Part shown: positions 46,845 through 59,130 of the stretch, piece by piece | Numbering within the stretch: position 1 is the stretch's first letter | Layout: every line of letters begins with the position of its first letter | NCBI GenBank assembly: GCA_003278465.1 | Contig: QCFC01000009.1 | Span: 1 to 64,000 of the forward strand | Source: Prochlorococcus sp. AG-363-B04 | Lineage (GTDB): Bacteria > Cyanobacteriota > Cyanobacteriia > PCC-6307 > Cyanobiaceae | DNA: 64,000 nt | Direction of reading: 5' to 3' | Program-made: the position numbers and the translations under genes | Notes under the pieces: model-generated | Told to the model about the DNA's origin: nothing | What the model saw: the letters and a program-made list of their open reading frames with translations, nothing else | The model's database searches: none

Positions 46845-47315
46845 ATGAATACAGGCTCTCCTAAGGGGGAGAAGGTTGATCTGGAAAAAAGTCAGGACGT
46901 CAGTCCGAAATCCGATACATCTGTGAATGCTTATTCCCAAGTAGAAGACTTTTTGTCTCCTCATTCGGAATATACGCAGCTCCAGCAGCGATTCATTTTG
47001 GCAACAGTAGTTTTGACGGCAATTGTCGGATTAATTACTGCTCTTCTCTTTGACATGCATACTGCTTGCAGTTTGCTTGTTGGCGGATTCTCAGGAGCCC
47101 TTTATCTGCGTCTTTTGGGTCGCAGTATTGGAAAGCTAGGGAAAGGTTCTGAGAAGGTTGGGAAGATTCAACTGATTGTTCCAGTGGTGCTCGTTTTAGC
47201 AGCCTCTCGAATGAATCAACTTGATTTTTTCTCTGCCATGTTGGGCTTTCTGCTTTATAAGCCCGCAATGATTCTGCATTTCTGGTTCGTTTCCATCAAA
47301 ACAGCCAGATCCTGA
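46845..47315 (+). CDS. atp1: ATP synthase accessory protein Atp1 (AtpI/UncI type)
   Basis: Small membrane protein at the head of cyanobacterial atp operons, thought to help c-ring assembly. From the chosen ATG it has 156 aa, a polar N-terminal 45 residues, then about four hydrophobic segments (FILATVVLTAIVGLITALLF, CSLLVGGFSGALYL, and IQLIVPVVLVLAA). An upstream TTG would add eight residues (MPASSFFQ). It precedes atpB by 68 bp. Confidence 0.88.
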   Translation: MNTGSPKGEKVDLEKSQDVSPKSDTSVNAYSQVEDFLSPHSEYTQLQQRFILATVVLTAIVGLITALLFDMHTACSLLVGGFSGALYLRLLGRSIGKLGKGSEKVGKIQLIVPVVLVLAASRMNQLDFFSAMLGFLLYKPAMILHFWFVSIKTARS

Positions 47316-47383
47316 TCAATTGAATCTGTTTGCCTCAGGGCATTAATTAATCAGTCGTAATAGCGACACCGAACTGCAGCCTG

Positions 47384-48109
47384 ATGGGTCCCTTGCCATT
47401 TTTATTACCTTTTGCCGAACTTGAGGTTGGTCAACACCTCTATTGGCAATTGGGAAATTTGAGGCTCCATGGACAAGTCTTCATGACTTCCTGGATTGTG
47501 ATTGGTGCTCTTTTAGCCCTGGTTATTGTTGGTACTCGGAAAATGGAACGCGACCCTCGTGGCGTTCAGAATCTCCTTGAGTTTCTCTGGGATTACATCC
47601 GGGACTTAGCTAGAACCCAGATTGGTGAAAAGGCCTATCGCGATTGGATGCCTTTTATAGGAACTTTATTCCTCTTCATTTTTGTAAGTAATTGGGGAGG
47701 TGCTTTAGTTCCTTGGAGGTTAATTAAACTTCCTAGTGGTGAACTTGGTGCACCTACGGCTGATATCAACACCACAGTTGCTCTGGCTTTGTTGGTTTCA
47801 CTTTCATACTTTTACGCGGGACTGAGCAGGAAAGGATTGCGTTACTTCGAGTATTACGTTCATCCAACTCCAATTATGCTCCCGTTCAAGATTGTTGAAG
47901 ACTTTACTAAGCCTTTATCACTATCTTTTCGTCTTTTTGGAAACATCCTCGCAGACGAATTGGTAGTCGCTGTGCTTGTTTTCTTGGTTCCATTGGTTTT
48001 GCCTGTACCAGTGATGTTCCTTGGCTTATTCACAAGTGCTATTCAGGCTTTGATCTTTGCAACCCTCGCCGCTTATTACATCGGAGAGGCTGTTGAAGAG
48101 CATCATTAA
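47384..48109 (+). CDS. atpB: ATP synthase F0 subunit a
   Basis: Proton-channel subunit of F0 next to the c-ring. The 241-aa protein has several membrane helices. The essential arginine lies in [15 protein letters not shown], and [13 protein letters not shown] is also conserved. Called AtpI in plastid nomenclature. First core subunit of the run a-c-b'-b-delta-alpha-gamma. The 167-bp gap before the c-subunit gene includes small inverted repeats. Confidence 0.97.
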   Translation: MGPLPFLLPFAELEVGQHLYWQLGNLRLHGQVFMTSWIVIGALLALVIVGTRKMERDPRGVQNLLEFLWDYIRDLARTQIGEKAYRDWMPFIGTLFLFIFVSNWGGALVPWRLIKLPSGELGAPTADINTTVALALLVSLSYFYAGLSRKGLRYFEYYVHPTPIMLPFKIVEDFTKPLSLSFRLFGNILADELVVAVLVFLVPLVLPVPVMFLGLFTSAIQALIFATLAAYYIGEAVEEHH

Positions 48110-48174
48110 TCACTATTTCTTTGCTAGTTCCTAACCATGGTCTGGCAAAATTCTTGCGCGCAGGTCCGGTTTGA

Positions 48175-48525
<351 letters not shown>

Positions 48526-48551
48526 GCCAGCGAGAAACCTTTTGTTTTGTA

Positions 48552-48587
48552 TGACCAAGTCGAGAATAATTTTCTTTGGCTTGGTCA
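48552..48587 (+). promoter_or_regulatory. Stem-loop between c and b' subunit genes
   Basis: TGACCAAG (48552-48559) and CTTGGTCA (48580-48587) are exact 8-bp complements with a 20-base loop, 26 bases after the c-subunit stop. No U-run follows, so it is not a standard terminator. A position just after the c-subunit gene fits a segmental mRNA stabiliser or processing site. Function is inferred. Confidence 0.4.
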
Positions 48588-48676
48588 GTTCTATAAATCA
48601 CCAATTCAAAAAGGTTGCCATTTTTTAGCTTCCAATACTTCCTGCGGATTGCTTCAACCGCTCCCATCTTTGCCAC

Positions 48677-49138
48677 ATGACCAGCTTGCTTCTGTTCGGT
48701 GCTACTGAGGGAGGTCTTTTTGACTTCGATGCCACTCTTCCGCTTATGGCGGTTCAAGTGGTCCTCCTCACCTTCATTCTTAATTCTCTTTTCTTTAGGC
48801 CTGTTGGAAAGGTCGTTGAAGAAAGGGAAAGCTTTGTAACTTCTAGCAGGGCTGAGGCAAAGCAAAAGCTTGCCGAGGTTGAAAAACTTGAGTCTGATTT
48901 AAGAAATCAGTTAAAAGCAGCTCGACAGGCTGCTCAGAAACTGATTAATGATGCTGAAGAAGATTCAGACAAGCTTTATAGAGAAGCTTTGGCATTAGCA
49001 ACTGCTGAAGCAAATGCTTCTCGAGAACAAGCTCGAAAAGAAATTGATTCTCAAAGGGAAGCGGCTATGAATCAGCTCAAGGCAGATGCAGCCCAAATAG
49101 GCGACCTAATTGTTGAACGTTTATTGGCTGCCAAATGA
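48677..49138 (+). CDS. atpF2: ATP synthase F0 subunit b'
   Basis: One of two peripheral-stalk b-type subunits found in photosynthetic bacteria. The 153-aa protein has an N-terminal membrane helix ([18 protein letters not shown]) and a long charged coiled coil to the C terminus. [11 protein letters not shown] is the conserved stretch after the helix. Also named AtpG in older cyanobacterial nomenclature. Its stop overlaps the atpF start by four bases (ATGA), matching equimolar use of b and b'. Confidence 0.95.
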   Translation: MTSLLLFGATEGGLFDFDATLPLMAVQVVLLTFILNSLFFRPVGKVVEERESFVTSSRAEAKQKLAEVEKLESDLRNQLKAARQAAQKLINDAEEDSDKLYREALALATAEANASREQARKEIDSQREAAMNQLKADAAQIGDLIVERLLAAK

Positions 49139-49649
49139 CTTCACTTTCATTTTTTGCCACAAATGGTTTTGGATTAAACCTCAACCTTTTTGAGACCAAT
49201 GTCATCAACTTGGCGGTTGTTATTTTTGGTCTTTATAAATTCCTTCCAAATTTTTTGGGAGGAATGCTTGAGCGACGTCGTTCAGCAATTTTGGTCGATC
49301 TAAAAGATGCAGAAGATAGACTTGCATCAGCTAGTCAATCATTGGCTAATGCCAAGAAAGATTTAGCTGCTGCAGAGCAAAAGGCATCTCAGATTAGAAA
49401 AGATTGCAAGGTCAGGGCTGAGGCTATTCGTCTTGAAAGTGAAAAACGAACTGTCGAGGAGATGGCTCGTATTAAGCAGGGGGCGGCATCAGACTTGAAT
49501 GCTGAAGCTGCAAGAGTTTCTTCTCAATTGCGATTGAAAGCAGCTGAATTGGCCATAGAAAAAGCCATACAATCTCTCCCTCAAAAACTGGATGAGAAAA
49601 CAAAAGCAAAATTTGTAACTCAGTCTATTAAAAATATGGGGAAAGCTTG

Positions 49650-49650
<1 letters not shown>
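49135..49650 (+). CDS. atpF: ATP synthase F0 subunit b
   Basis: Second peripheral-stalk subunit. 171 aa, with an N-terminal membrane helix ([21 protein letters not shown]) followed by [19 protein letters not shown] and a long Ala/Lys/Glu-rich coiled coil. It pairs with b' to hold the F1 head. Overlaps b' by four bases and shares one base with atpH (TGATG). Confidence 0.96.
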
Positions 49651-51786
<2,136 letters not shown>

Positions 51787-51816
51787 TCCTTACGGTTAAC
51801 AAGGAGAACCATAGCC

Positions 51817-52767
51817 ATGGCTAATCTTAAGGACATCCGCGATCGGATTGTTTCAGTCAAGAACACTAGAAAAATTACAGAGGCGATGCGCCTAGTGGCG
51901 GCTGCAAAGGTACGCCGTGCTCAGGAACAGGTTTTGCGTAGTCGGCCTTTTGCTGATCGCTTGGCTCGTGTTCTTGAAAATATTCAAACTCGTATGAGTT
52001 TTGAAGTCGCAGATGCACCTTTACTCAAGGGCAGAGAAGTCACTACTATTACTCTTCTTGCTGTTACTGGAGATAGAGGCCTATGTGGTGGTTATAACTC
52101 CAATATTATTAAACGTACTGAACAACGTTACGCAGAACTTAAGGATCAAGGTTTTAACCCTGATCTTGTTTTGATTGGCCGTAAAGCAATTGGATATTTT
52201 CAAAACAGATCTTCTCAATACGATATTCGTGCAACTTTTACAGACCTCGAACAAGTTCCTACTTCTGAAGATGCAGAGTCCATTACAAGTGAGGTTCTGG
52301 CTGAGTTTCTTTCTCAAAGCACTGATCGCATAGAAATCATCTATACCAAGTTCATTAATTTGGTTAGTTGTAATCCTGTGGTTCAAACGTTATTGCCTTT
52401 AGACCCGCAAGGGATAGCTCAACCGGATGATGAGATATTTAGATTAACTACTAAAGATAGCCGCTTAACTGTTGAGAAGGGTTCAGGTCCTGCTAACGAA
52501 CAACCTCCTTTGCCTTCTGACATTGTTTTTGAACAAAGTCCTGAGCAATTATTGAATGCATTGTTGCCACTGTATTTGCAGAATCAGTTGTTACGTGCAT
52601 TGCAGGAATCTGCAGCATCTGAACTTGCTAGCAGGATGACTGCAATGAATAATGCAAGTGATAATGCTAAGGAATTAGCCAAGACTCTTACTCTTGATTA
52701 CAATAAGGCTCGACAAGCTGCTATTACTCAAGAGATTTTAGAAGTTGTAGGTGGTTCTTGCGTCTAG
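51817..52767 (+). CDS. atpG: ATP synthase F1 subunit gamma
   Basis: Central rotor shaft. N-terminal helix [31 protein letters not shown] is canonical (shown in part: [15 protein letters not shown]). The C-terminal helix ([13 protein letters not shown] and [17 protein letters not shown]) is also clear. The 316-aa length and the central stretch around residues 195-235 fit the cyanobacterial/plastid gamma with its extra regulatory loop; the plastid disulfide pair is not present in it. Last gene of this operon; named AtpC in plastid nomenclature. A purine-rich AAGGAG precedes the start. Confidence 0.97.
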   Translation: MANLKDIRDRIVSVKNTRKITEAMRLVAAAKVRRAQEQVLRSRPFADRLARVLENIQTRMSFEVADAPLLKGREVTTITLLAVTGDRGLCGGYNSNIIKRTEQRYAELKDQGFNPDLVLIGRKAIGYFQNRSSQYDIRATFTDLEQVPTSEDAESITSEVLAEFLSQSTDRIEIIYTKFINLVSCNPVVQTLLPLDPQGIAQPDDEIFRLTTKDSRLTVEKGSGPANEQPPLPSDIVFEQSPEQLLNALLPLYLQNQLLRALQESAASELASRMTAMNNASDNAKELAKTLTLDYNKARQAAITQEILEVVGGSCV

Positions 52768-52917
52768 TTTAAGTTTCTTCTATGGTGGCTAGTTTGAGTA
52801 AAAATGTTTATACATTTGCCAACTTTAGTGTTAAATTAATTTTTCACTTTTTGAATTTGAACCATTCGTAATTTTTCGGATAATGCCTTATGTCACTTGA
52901 TTGAGATGAGCTGAGAA

Positions 52918-53124
52918 GTGAAGTTACATGCACTTGAGCTCCAAATTGATTGGCCTCCAGACATTGAATTATCAGATTTACGTCTATGGCTTTTAAAGCA
53001 TATAGGTAAGTATGGTGAGCCATTACGTTGGTCAATTACTTCTATAGAATCTGATGGCAAAAATCATACAAATCCTAAGCTGAAGATAGAGGCAGTTGTG
53101 ATAACCATGAAATTATCGAATTAA
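52918..53124 (+). CDS. Small protein of unknown function after the ATP synthase operon
   Basis: A 68-aa protein, GTG start, with MKLHALELQIDWPPDIELSD and LRLWLLKHIGKYGEPLRWSI. The pattern is a beta strand, a helix, and a beta-hairpin rich in charge. No family recognised, but the composition is convincing. It lies about 150 bp after the gamma-subunit gene and before DUF3326, all rightward. Confidence 0.7.
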   Translation: MKLHALELQIDWPPDIELSDLRLWLLKHIGKYGEPLRWSITSIESDGKNHTNPKLKIEAVVITMKLSN

Positions 53125-53148
53125 AATTGCTGTATCTAGTTTTTTGAA

Positions 53149-54252
53149 TTGTTTGATTCTTCCTTAACTCCAGTAATGCCAACAATGATGGTTGTTCCGT
53201 CGGGCATTGGCTGCTCAGTCGGAGGTTTTGCAGGTGATGCTATTCCAGCAGCAAGACTTTTGGCTGCTGCTAGTGGTTGCTTGATTACTCATCCAAATGT
53301 AATGAATGGCGCTTCGATTTACTGGAATGATAGGCGAATTCAGTATGTAGAAGGATATGGATTAGATCAATTTGCTGCTGGTGAGATTGCTTTGAGGCCC
53401 GTACGAAAACAAAAGATTGGTTTGTTGATGGATTCTGGAATTGAATCTGATTTACGGTTAAGGCATTTTCAAGTCGCTGATGCCTGTCGAGCAAGCCTTG
53501 GTATAGATATAGGGCCAACGATCTTTACTGAAGAACCGTTGGAGATTCAAATAACTAGTGGTAATAGTGGTGCTAGTTGGGGTGTCCTTAGATCTCCTGA
53601 GACTTTGATTCGTGCTGGAGAGAGTTTGCAGTCTCAAGGTGCTACTGCTATAGCTGTTGTGACAAGGTTCCCAGATAGTATTGATAGCAAATCTTTCTCT
53701 GCTTACCGTGAAGGGAAGGGAGTTGATGCGATTGCTGGTGCAGAGGCAATAATTAGTCACTTGTTGGTAAGGCATTTGGGCATTCCATGTGCCCATTCAC
53801 CAGCATTGTCTCCTTTGTCAATAGCTTCTAATTTAGATCCACGAGCAGCGGGGGAAGAACTTGGATATACCTTTTTGAGTTGTGTGTTGGTGGGATTAAG
53901 TAGAGCACCTGATTTGGTTTCTACTATTAGGGAGCCATGCGTTGCTTCAGGATTAAATCTGAATATGCTTCAGGCAGAACAATTGGGAGCAGTTGTAGTC
54001 CCGGATGGATCCCTAGGAGGAAGTGCAATTCTTTCTTGCTTAGAGAGAGGGGTGCCTATCATTGCTGTCGATAATCCGAGTACGTTAAAGGTAGATATAA
54101 ATAATTTTTCTCCTAAAGTAATATCTTCAATAAATAGCAGTTTCGTAATAAAAAAAGTGAGTAGCTATGTTGAAGCTGCTGGGTTATTGATTCTGATGCG
54201 TGAAGGAATATCTATTGAGTCTTTGGAAAGGCCAATATCGCAAATCAAGTAG
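53149..54252 (+). CDS. DUF3326 family protein
   Basis: Cyanobacterial family of unknown function, 367 aa. MMVVPSGIGCSVGGFAGDAIPAARLLA at the N terminus and CAHSPALSPL in the middle are the clearest conserved-looking stretches. GAVVVPDGSLGGSAILSCL and GVPIIAVDNPSTL form a Rossmann-like C-terminal part. TTG start; an ATG at 53176 (MPTMMVVPSG) is a plausible alternative. No catalytic residues can be assigned. It converges with ald. Confidence 0.85.
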   Translation: MFDSSLTPVMPTMMVVPSGIGCSVGGFAGDAIPAARLLAAASGCLITHPNVMNGASIYWNDRRIQYVEGYGLDQFAAGEIALRPVRKQKIGLLMDSGIESDLRLRHFQVADACRASLGIDIGPTIFTEEPLEIQITSGNSGASWGVLRSPETLIRAGESLQSQGATAIAVVTRFPDSIDSKSFSAYREGKGVDAIAGAEAIISHLLVRHLGIPCAHSPALSPLSIASNLDPRAAGEELGYTFLSCVLVGLSRAPDLVSTIREPCVASGLNLNMLQAEQLGAVVVPDGSLGGSAILSCLERGVPIIAVDNPSTLKVDINNFSPKVISSINSSFVIKKVSSYVEAAGLLILMREGISIESLERPISQIK

Positions 54253-54331
54253 ATATATTATGGCATTTTAACTTGTGACTTATGAGATGAGATTAGGTTC
54301 TTAGCTTAATAAAAATTAATTGTTGATTATT

Positions 54332-55471
54332 TCAACTCAAGCATGCCATGGGATGTCTTGGCGGAATCTCTAGGGCCTTAGCAACCCCAGGGTGGCAAAC
54401 TGCTCCATTAATGGTATTCAAGCCAGAAAGTAATTCAGGAAGTTCAATTACTGCTTTTTCTAATCCTCTGCCAGCAATGCCAAGTATATAAGGCAATGTA
54501 ACACTTACTAATGCTTCAGTAGAAGTGAAAGGGACGGCACCAGGCATATTGCCTACTGCATAGTGCTGTACTCCATGGATGGTTACAGTCGGATTGGTAT
54601 GAGTTGTCTCAACGCTCGTAGCAACGCATCCACCTTGATCAATTGCTACGTCAACAATTACTGATTTGGGTTTCATTTGTTTGACTAGCTCTTCGTCAAC
54701 GAGAGTTGGTGCTCGACCTCCTGGTGTAAGGATGGCACCAATTAAGAGATCTGCTGATGGGACTAATCTTTCTAGCAGGCCTCTACTGCTAACTACACTT
54801 ACTAGTCTTCCACGACGATCGGCTTCTAAATTCCTTAATCGTTCTGGTGAACGATCTAGAAGCATGACTTCTGCATCCATAGCAGCTGCAAGCCTTGCAG
54901 CATTCCAGCCAACCGTACCTGCCCCTAGCACAATAACTCTTGCTGGCCTAACACCGGTGCATCCACCAATGAGTACACCACTACCCCCATGTGGCCTTTC
55001 TAATAAATGTGCACCTACTTGGGCTGCCAATCGACCTGCGATTTCGCTCATTGGTGCTAGCAGTGGAAGACTGCCATTTTCCATTTGTACTGTTTCATAA
55101 CCGATACCTGTTGTACCTGCTTGTATGAGAGCTTCCCCTACCTTGGGATAAGCGGCGAGATGAAGATAGGTGAAAAGGACCATATCCTTCCTCAAGAGTT
55201 CAAATTCTTCTTCTTGAGGTTCTTTGACTTTTACAACTAGGTGTGCTGCCCATGCTTCTTCACGACTGACAATTTTTGCACCTGCATTAGCAAAAGCCTC
55301 ATCTCGAATGCCAGCACCAGATCCAGCACCAGATTGCACTTTCACTTCTAAGCCTTGAATAACAAGTTCTCTTGCTGCATCGGGAGTAAGAGCAACTCGC
55401 AGTTCATCTGCTTTGATTTCAGTTGGTACTCCGATGCTGGCCATTGGAGCCGAAAGGACGGAGGACGACAT
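54332..55471 (-). CDS. ald: Alanine dehydrogenase
   Basis: NAD-dependent reversible deamination of alanine to pyruvate and ammonium. The 379-aa protein begins (after a short extension) with IGVPTEIKADELRVALTP, the AlaDH/PNT N-terminal signature. The NAD-binding site is VIVLGAGTVGWNAARLA. MVLFTYLHLAAYP contributes to the pyruvate-binding region. Length is slightly above 370. In Prochlorococcus it may link nitrogen and carbon metabolism. Converges with DUF3326. Confidence 0.95.
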   Translation of the reverse strand: MSSSVLSAPMASIGVPTEIKADELRVALTPDAARELVIQGLEVKVQSGAGSGAGIRDEAFANAGAKIVSREEAWAAHLVVKVKEPQEEEFELLRKDMVLFTYLHLAAYPKVGEALIQAGTTGIGYETVQMENGSLPLLAPMSEIAGRLAAQVGAHLLERPHGGSGVLIGGCTGVRPARVIVLGAGTVGWNAARLAAAMDAEVMLLDRSPERLRNLEADRRGRLVSVVSSRGLLERLVPSADLLIGAILTPGGRAPTLVDEELVKQMKPKSVIVDVAIDQGGCVATSVETTHTNPTVTIHGVQHYAVGNMPGAVPFTSTEALVSVTLPYILGIAGRGLEKAVIELPELLSGLNTINGAVCHPGVAKALEIPPRHPMACLS

Positions 55472-55532
55472 GGGCTGTAGTTAGTAGGTTAATGCTGACG
55501 ACTTAAGGAAGATTTGACTATCTGTGACTTAA

Positions 55533-57227
55533 TTATGCGCTAGCTATTGGAACACGCCAACCACTACCGAAGGCTTGCGGACTAACTTTTAAAAGGGGTG
55601 GGGCTTGGCGACGCTTGAACTCTCCTTTACGCACTAGCTTTTGTATTTGTTCAATTAGTTTTCGGTTGTAGCCATGTTCTTCAAGTTCATTAGGGCTTAA
55701 TCGAGTTTCAATGAGGGCTTTTAGTAATGGATCTAAAAGTGCGTATTCAGGTAATGAATCAGTATCCAGTTGATTAGGGCGAAGTTCTGCACTCGGAGGC
55801 TTGTGACGGATTGCTTTAGTAATTAGCTCTTCATTACTAGGAAGTCCTAGTTCATTGAGGCATTCGTTAGATTTATCACTATCAATCCATTCACATAGTT
55901 CAAAAACACTTGTCTTATAAAGATCACCTATGACAGATAAACCACCATTCATGTCTCCATAAAGTGTGCAATAACCGACTGCAAGTTCAGATTTATTACC
56001 AGTAGAAAGCAATAGATGTCCTTCTTGGTTAGCAAGAGCCATGAGAATTATGCCGCGAATTCTTGATTGCAGGTTTTCAGCAGTAATACCTTCAGGTGGC
56101 TTTCCTAGAGGTTGAGTGAGGGTTGACTCAAAATTCTCGATTAGATTGTTAATAGGAATTAAATGATTTGGCATGCCAAGCTTTTTGATGAGATTTTGAG
56201 CATCATCGATAGAACCGCTTGAACTCCATGGTGATGGCATCATTAATGCTTTAACGTGTTTACTGCCTAATGCGGCTGATGCTATTACTGCAACAAGTGC
56301 GGAGTCGATTCCTCCACTAAGCCCAACTAGAGCACTATTAAAATGACATTTAAATGCATAATCGCGGACTCCTAAGACAAGTGCTCGAAAGAGATTTTCT
56401 AGTGAGTTATTGCTTGGGATAAATGACTTTTTGGGTAAATTAGTTGGATCAAAAATCACTAGTGCTTCTTTACAAGATGGAAGTTTAAGAACAGTTTGAG
56501 CCAACTTATTTATTACGAAACTTGCCCCATCAAAGATAAGTTCATCGTTCGCACCAACCTGATTTAGATAGATGACGGGACACCTGAGTCTTAATGCCGC
56601 TTGCTTTACCAGTTGCTCTCTAATGGTTAACTTGCTTTGTCCGTATGGAGAAGCAGAGAGATTACATAGCAAATCTATATCTTGCTTAATTAGTTTTTCA
56701 ATTGGATCAGGACCTTCTAATCGTTGCCCTTGGATTTCTTTGTCTACCCAAAGGTCTTCACAAATTGTTAATCCAATAGTCCAGGTTTGATTTTTTTTTC
56801 TAAATTTCATAACTGCAGGAGTATTGCCAGCTCGGAAATATCGTTTCTCGTCGAATACGTCATATGTAGGTAATAGTTGTTTCCTCGCTATTACCTTCCA
56901 TCCGGAGCTGTCAACTAGTACTAGGGAATTAAATAAAGATGGAATTTGGGTGTCAAAAGTCTTTTCTGCAATTCCTATTACGACTGATATTGACTCCATA
57001 TTTGTTTTGAGAGTCTTAGTAATTTCATTTAGTGATTGGTTTTGCTTATCTAGAAGAATTGGATTAAGTAATAGATCTCTTGGTGGATAGCCCCAAAGAG
57101 ATAGTTCGGGTGTAAGAACTAGATCAGCATTTTGATTTGCAGCTTCACGGCAAATTTCAATAATGTGATTTGCATTCCCCTCTAGATCTCCTACAATTGG
57201 ATTGATTTGAGCAAGTGCTATTTGCAT
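55533..57227 (-). CDS. nadE: NAD+ synthetase, glutamine-hydrolysing
   Basis: Final step of NAD synthesis, amidating nicotinate adenine dinucleotide using glutamine. The N-terminal nitrilase-like glutaminase domain (about 1-265) shows LTPELSLWGYPPRDLLL (Glu), ARKQLLPTYDVFDEKRYF (Lys) and LTICEDLW (Cys). The C-terminal synthetase domain has GLSGGIDSALVAVIAS, the P-loop for adenylation. Length 564 aa. It overlaps nadD by ten bases, so consecutive enzymes of the pathway are coupled. Confidence 0.97.
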   Translation of the reverse strand: MQIALAQINPIVGDLEGNANHIIEICREAANQNADLVLTPELSLWGYPPRDLLLNPILLDKQNQSLNEITKTLKTNMESISVVIGIAEKTFDTQIPSLFNSLVLVDSSGWKVIARKQLLPTYDVFDEKRYFRAGNTPAVMKFRKKNQTWTIGLTICEDLWVDKEIQGQRLEGPDPIEKLIKQDIDLLCNLSASPYGQSKLTIREQLVKQAALRLRCPVIYLNQVGANDELIFDGASFVINKLAQTVLKLPSCKEALVIFDPTNLPKKSFIPSNNSLENLFRALVLGVRDYAFKCHFNSALVGLSGGIDSALVAVIASAALGSKHVKALMMPSPWSSSGSIDDAQNLIKKLGMPNHLIPINNLIENFESTLTQPLGKPPEGITAENLQSRIRGIILMALANQEGHLLLSTGNKSELAVGYCTLYGDMNGGLSVIGDLYKTSVFELCEWIDSDKSNECLNELGLPSNEELITKAIRHKPPSAELRPNQLDTDSLPEYALLDPLLKALIETRLSPNELEEHGYNRKLIEQIQKLVRKGEFKRRQAPPLLKVSPQAFGSGWRVPIASA

Positions 57228-57811
57228 TTTATTTTGAGGTTAATGCCATAGAGATTTTGCTCTAGCAACATTGGCAAGATAGTAGGTGGTATTTGTTCAG
57301 GTTTGATGTCTCTTCGTATCTTTGAACTTGCAGAAGCGGGGATTTGTAATGGTAGTAAATCAATTCGTCCGCCTAGTTCTTTAATAGCATCTATCTCTTT
57401 TTGTTGGAAGGGCCAGCCGTCTCTGGGTGCAACTCCAATACGTGCAAGGTTGAAGATGATTTCAACTTTTGTCCATTTCGGAATTTGACCTAGCAAATCA
57501 CTACCAATTACAAAGATTAATTCGGCTTCAGGCCAAACTTTGGAAGCATGTTCAAGGGTGGTAATTGCCCTTGGACTACTAAGTTCTTTGAGATATTCAA
57601 GCTTTGGATTATTGATTCCTTTGACTAATTTATTAAGAAGTGCTTCCCTCTTAGCCAGAGGTATCTGATGTGTTTTTAGTGGGTTATCGCTTGCCCAGGT
57701 GACAACTCTTGGGAAAAGAGTTGATAAGCCTTTGAGCAGAGCTTCGTGACCTTTTGTGGGAGGGTCTGCACTTGTGCCAAATAATGCAATTTGACTTTGC
57801 TTATTGCTCAC
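57218..57811 (-). CDS. nadD: Nicotinate-nucleotide adenylyltransferase
   Basis: Transfers AMP to nicotinate mononucleotide, the step before NadE. The 197-aa protein has the nucleotidyltransferase fold with FGTSADPPTKGHEALL (the TxGH motif; more divergent than the common GGSFDPxHxGH) and SASSKIRRDI near the C terminus (the ISSTxIR equivalent). GTG start overlapping the upstream GTPase stop by four bases. The link to nadE makes the assignment firm. Confidence 0.92.
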   Translation of the reverse strand: MSNKQSQIALFGTSADPPTKGHEALLKGLSTLFPRVVTWASDNPLKTHQIPLAKREALLNKLVKGINNPKLEYLKELSSPRAITTLEHASKVWPEAELIFVIGSDLLGQIPKWTKVEIIFNLARIGVAPRDGWPFQQKEIDAIKELGGRIDLLPLQIPASASSKIRRDIKPEQIPPTILPMLLEQNLYGINLKIKCK

Positions 57812-59130
57812 GGTAGGAAAGTTCTTAATTGCTTTGTTTGATTAGTTGATATAAATGGCCAATTCTTAATTAAGTTTTTTACTGCAGGATCTGTAGCTTC
57901 TAGACGTTTAAGCATGCATTTTGGTTGGGCTTCATTGTGTCTATGATTTTGAACTAGTTCTTCTGCGGTGAGACGTCCAGTTAATTTTGTTGTGTGAACT
58001 GCTAGAGCAGCTTGGATTAAAGCTATTGGGCCTGCAGTAGCAAGGCTCAGTCCTCCTGTTATAGGTGAGGTAATTATTAATAGGCTTTTTAAAAGGCTGA
58101 GTAAAAATTGAATGCTAATTTGAGCCCCTCCAATTAATGCATTATATCCAGATAATTTCGTCATTAGTTTTCTTGCTGCTGGGCCATTTATTTGAATTCC
58201 ATATAACTTACAGAGTTTGATGACTAATGCAGTGTCACAGGCAAGACCTCCAGCCAGATCAAGAAGAATTATCTGATTTGCAGCAACCCCTGAAGCTTTA
58301 ATTGCTGCAAATTTACCAATAATTCCTTGGGCTTCTACTTTGCATTCACGGAGGCGAAAACGTTTTAGAGATTGACAAAAGTAATCCGCTTGCTTAAGGC
58401 TATTTAGAGCAAGCAGTAATTCACCTTGTTCTTTTAAGAGAGTTGTTAATGAAGTGCGCAAAGGTTTTATTTGAGGATGGCCCTTATGGCTTCTTATGCG
58501 ACCATCGGAAAGTAATTTAACTCTCCTAGGAGCAGCTGAGATAGCCTTTATCACCCATTGACCTGCTATTTTTGGAAGACGGCTCCGAATGCTTTTCAGA
58601 AGTTCAGATTGCTCTTCAGGAGACCATTTATCGCATTGATTTAGGACTATTAAAATAGGTTTTCCTTTTGTAAGAAGACCCCGAATTGTTTTTAGTTCGA
58701 GATTGGTTATATCACCTTCTAAAACTAGAAGTATCAGATCTGCTTGGATGGCGACGCGTGCTGCTAGTCGCGCTCTGCCTGTGGCTGAAATTTCATCTAT
58801 GCCAGGGGTATCTAGTAATTCAATTTTCTTAAGACCTTTGATAGGCTCTTTCCATATAACTCCTTTAACTTTCCTAGTAGATCCATGAGCTACATCTGTT
58901 TTAAAAATAGTCTTGTTTATTAATGCATTAAGAAGACTAGATTTCCCTACCCCTACTTTCCCAAAGACTGCTATTCGAAGCTCTCTCTGGATTAATCTTT
59001 CTATTTGGCGATCTAAAGTTATTAGTTCACCATAGAGTTGGCTCTTTTCTTTGTTGCTTAGATTTAGACTTTTACGCCAATTATTTAATAACAGGCTACA
59101 TCTTTCAGGGGTTGAGGGTGTTTTTCTCAT
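57808..59130 (-). CDS. Membrane-associated GTPase with C-terminal DUF697 domain
   Basis: Small-GTPase domain (about residues 50-200) with P-loop GKVGVGKS at 57-64, LDTPGIDE (G3) and LNQCDKW (G4). The C-terminal half has hydrophobic helices (SLLKSLLIITSPITGGLSLA, then ATAGPIALIQAALAVHTTKL) as in DUF697/YcjF-like proteins. About 440 aa from the ATG that overlaps the CNNM gene stop by four bases; a GTG six codons earlier is possible. Role unknown; similar proteins are common in cyanobacteria. Confidence 0.85.
   Translation of the reverse strand: MRKTPSTPERCSLLLNNWRKSLNLSNKEKSQLYGELITLDRQIERLIQRELRIAVFGKVGVGKSSLLNALINKTIFKTDVAHGSTRKVKGVIWKEPIKGLKKIELLDTPGIDEISATGRARLAARVAIQADLILLVLEGDITNLELKTIRGLLTKGKPILIVLNQCDKWSPEEQSELLKSIRSRLPKIAGQWVIKAISAAPRRVKLLSDGRIRSHKGHPQIKPLRTSLTTLLKEQGELLLALNSLKQADYFCQSLKRFRLRECKVEAQGIIGKFAAIKASGVAANQIILLDLAGGLACDTALVIKLCKLYGIQINGPAARKLMTKLSGYNALIGGAQISIQFLLSLLKSLLIITSPITGGLSLATAGPIALIQAALAVHTTKLTGRLTAEELVQNHRHNEAQPKCMLKRLEATDPAVKNLIKNWPFISTNQTKQLRTFLP

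Noticed and set aside
53458-53796. 112-codon minus-strand frame inside the DUF3326 gene
   Set aside because: Antisense shadow with Ser/Thr-rich random-looking product.
54666-55100. 144-codon plus-strand frame inside ald
   Set aside because: Antisense to the NAD-binding part of alanine dehydrogenase; Ser/Pro-rich shadow.
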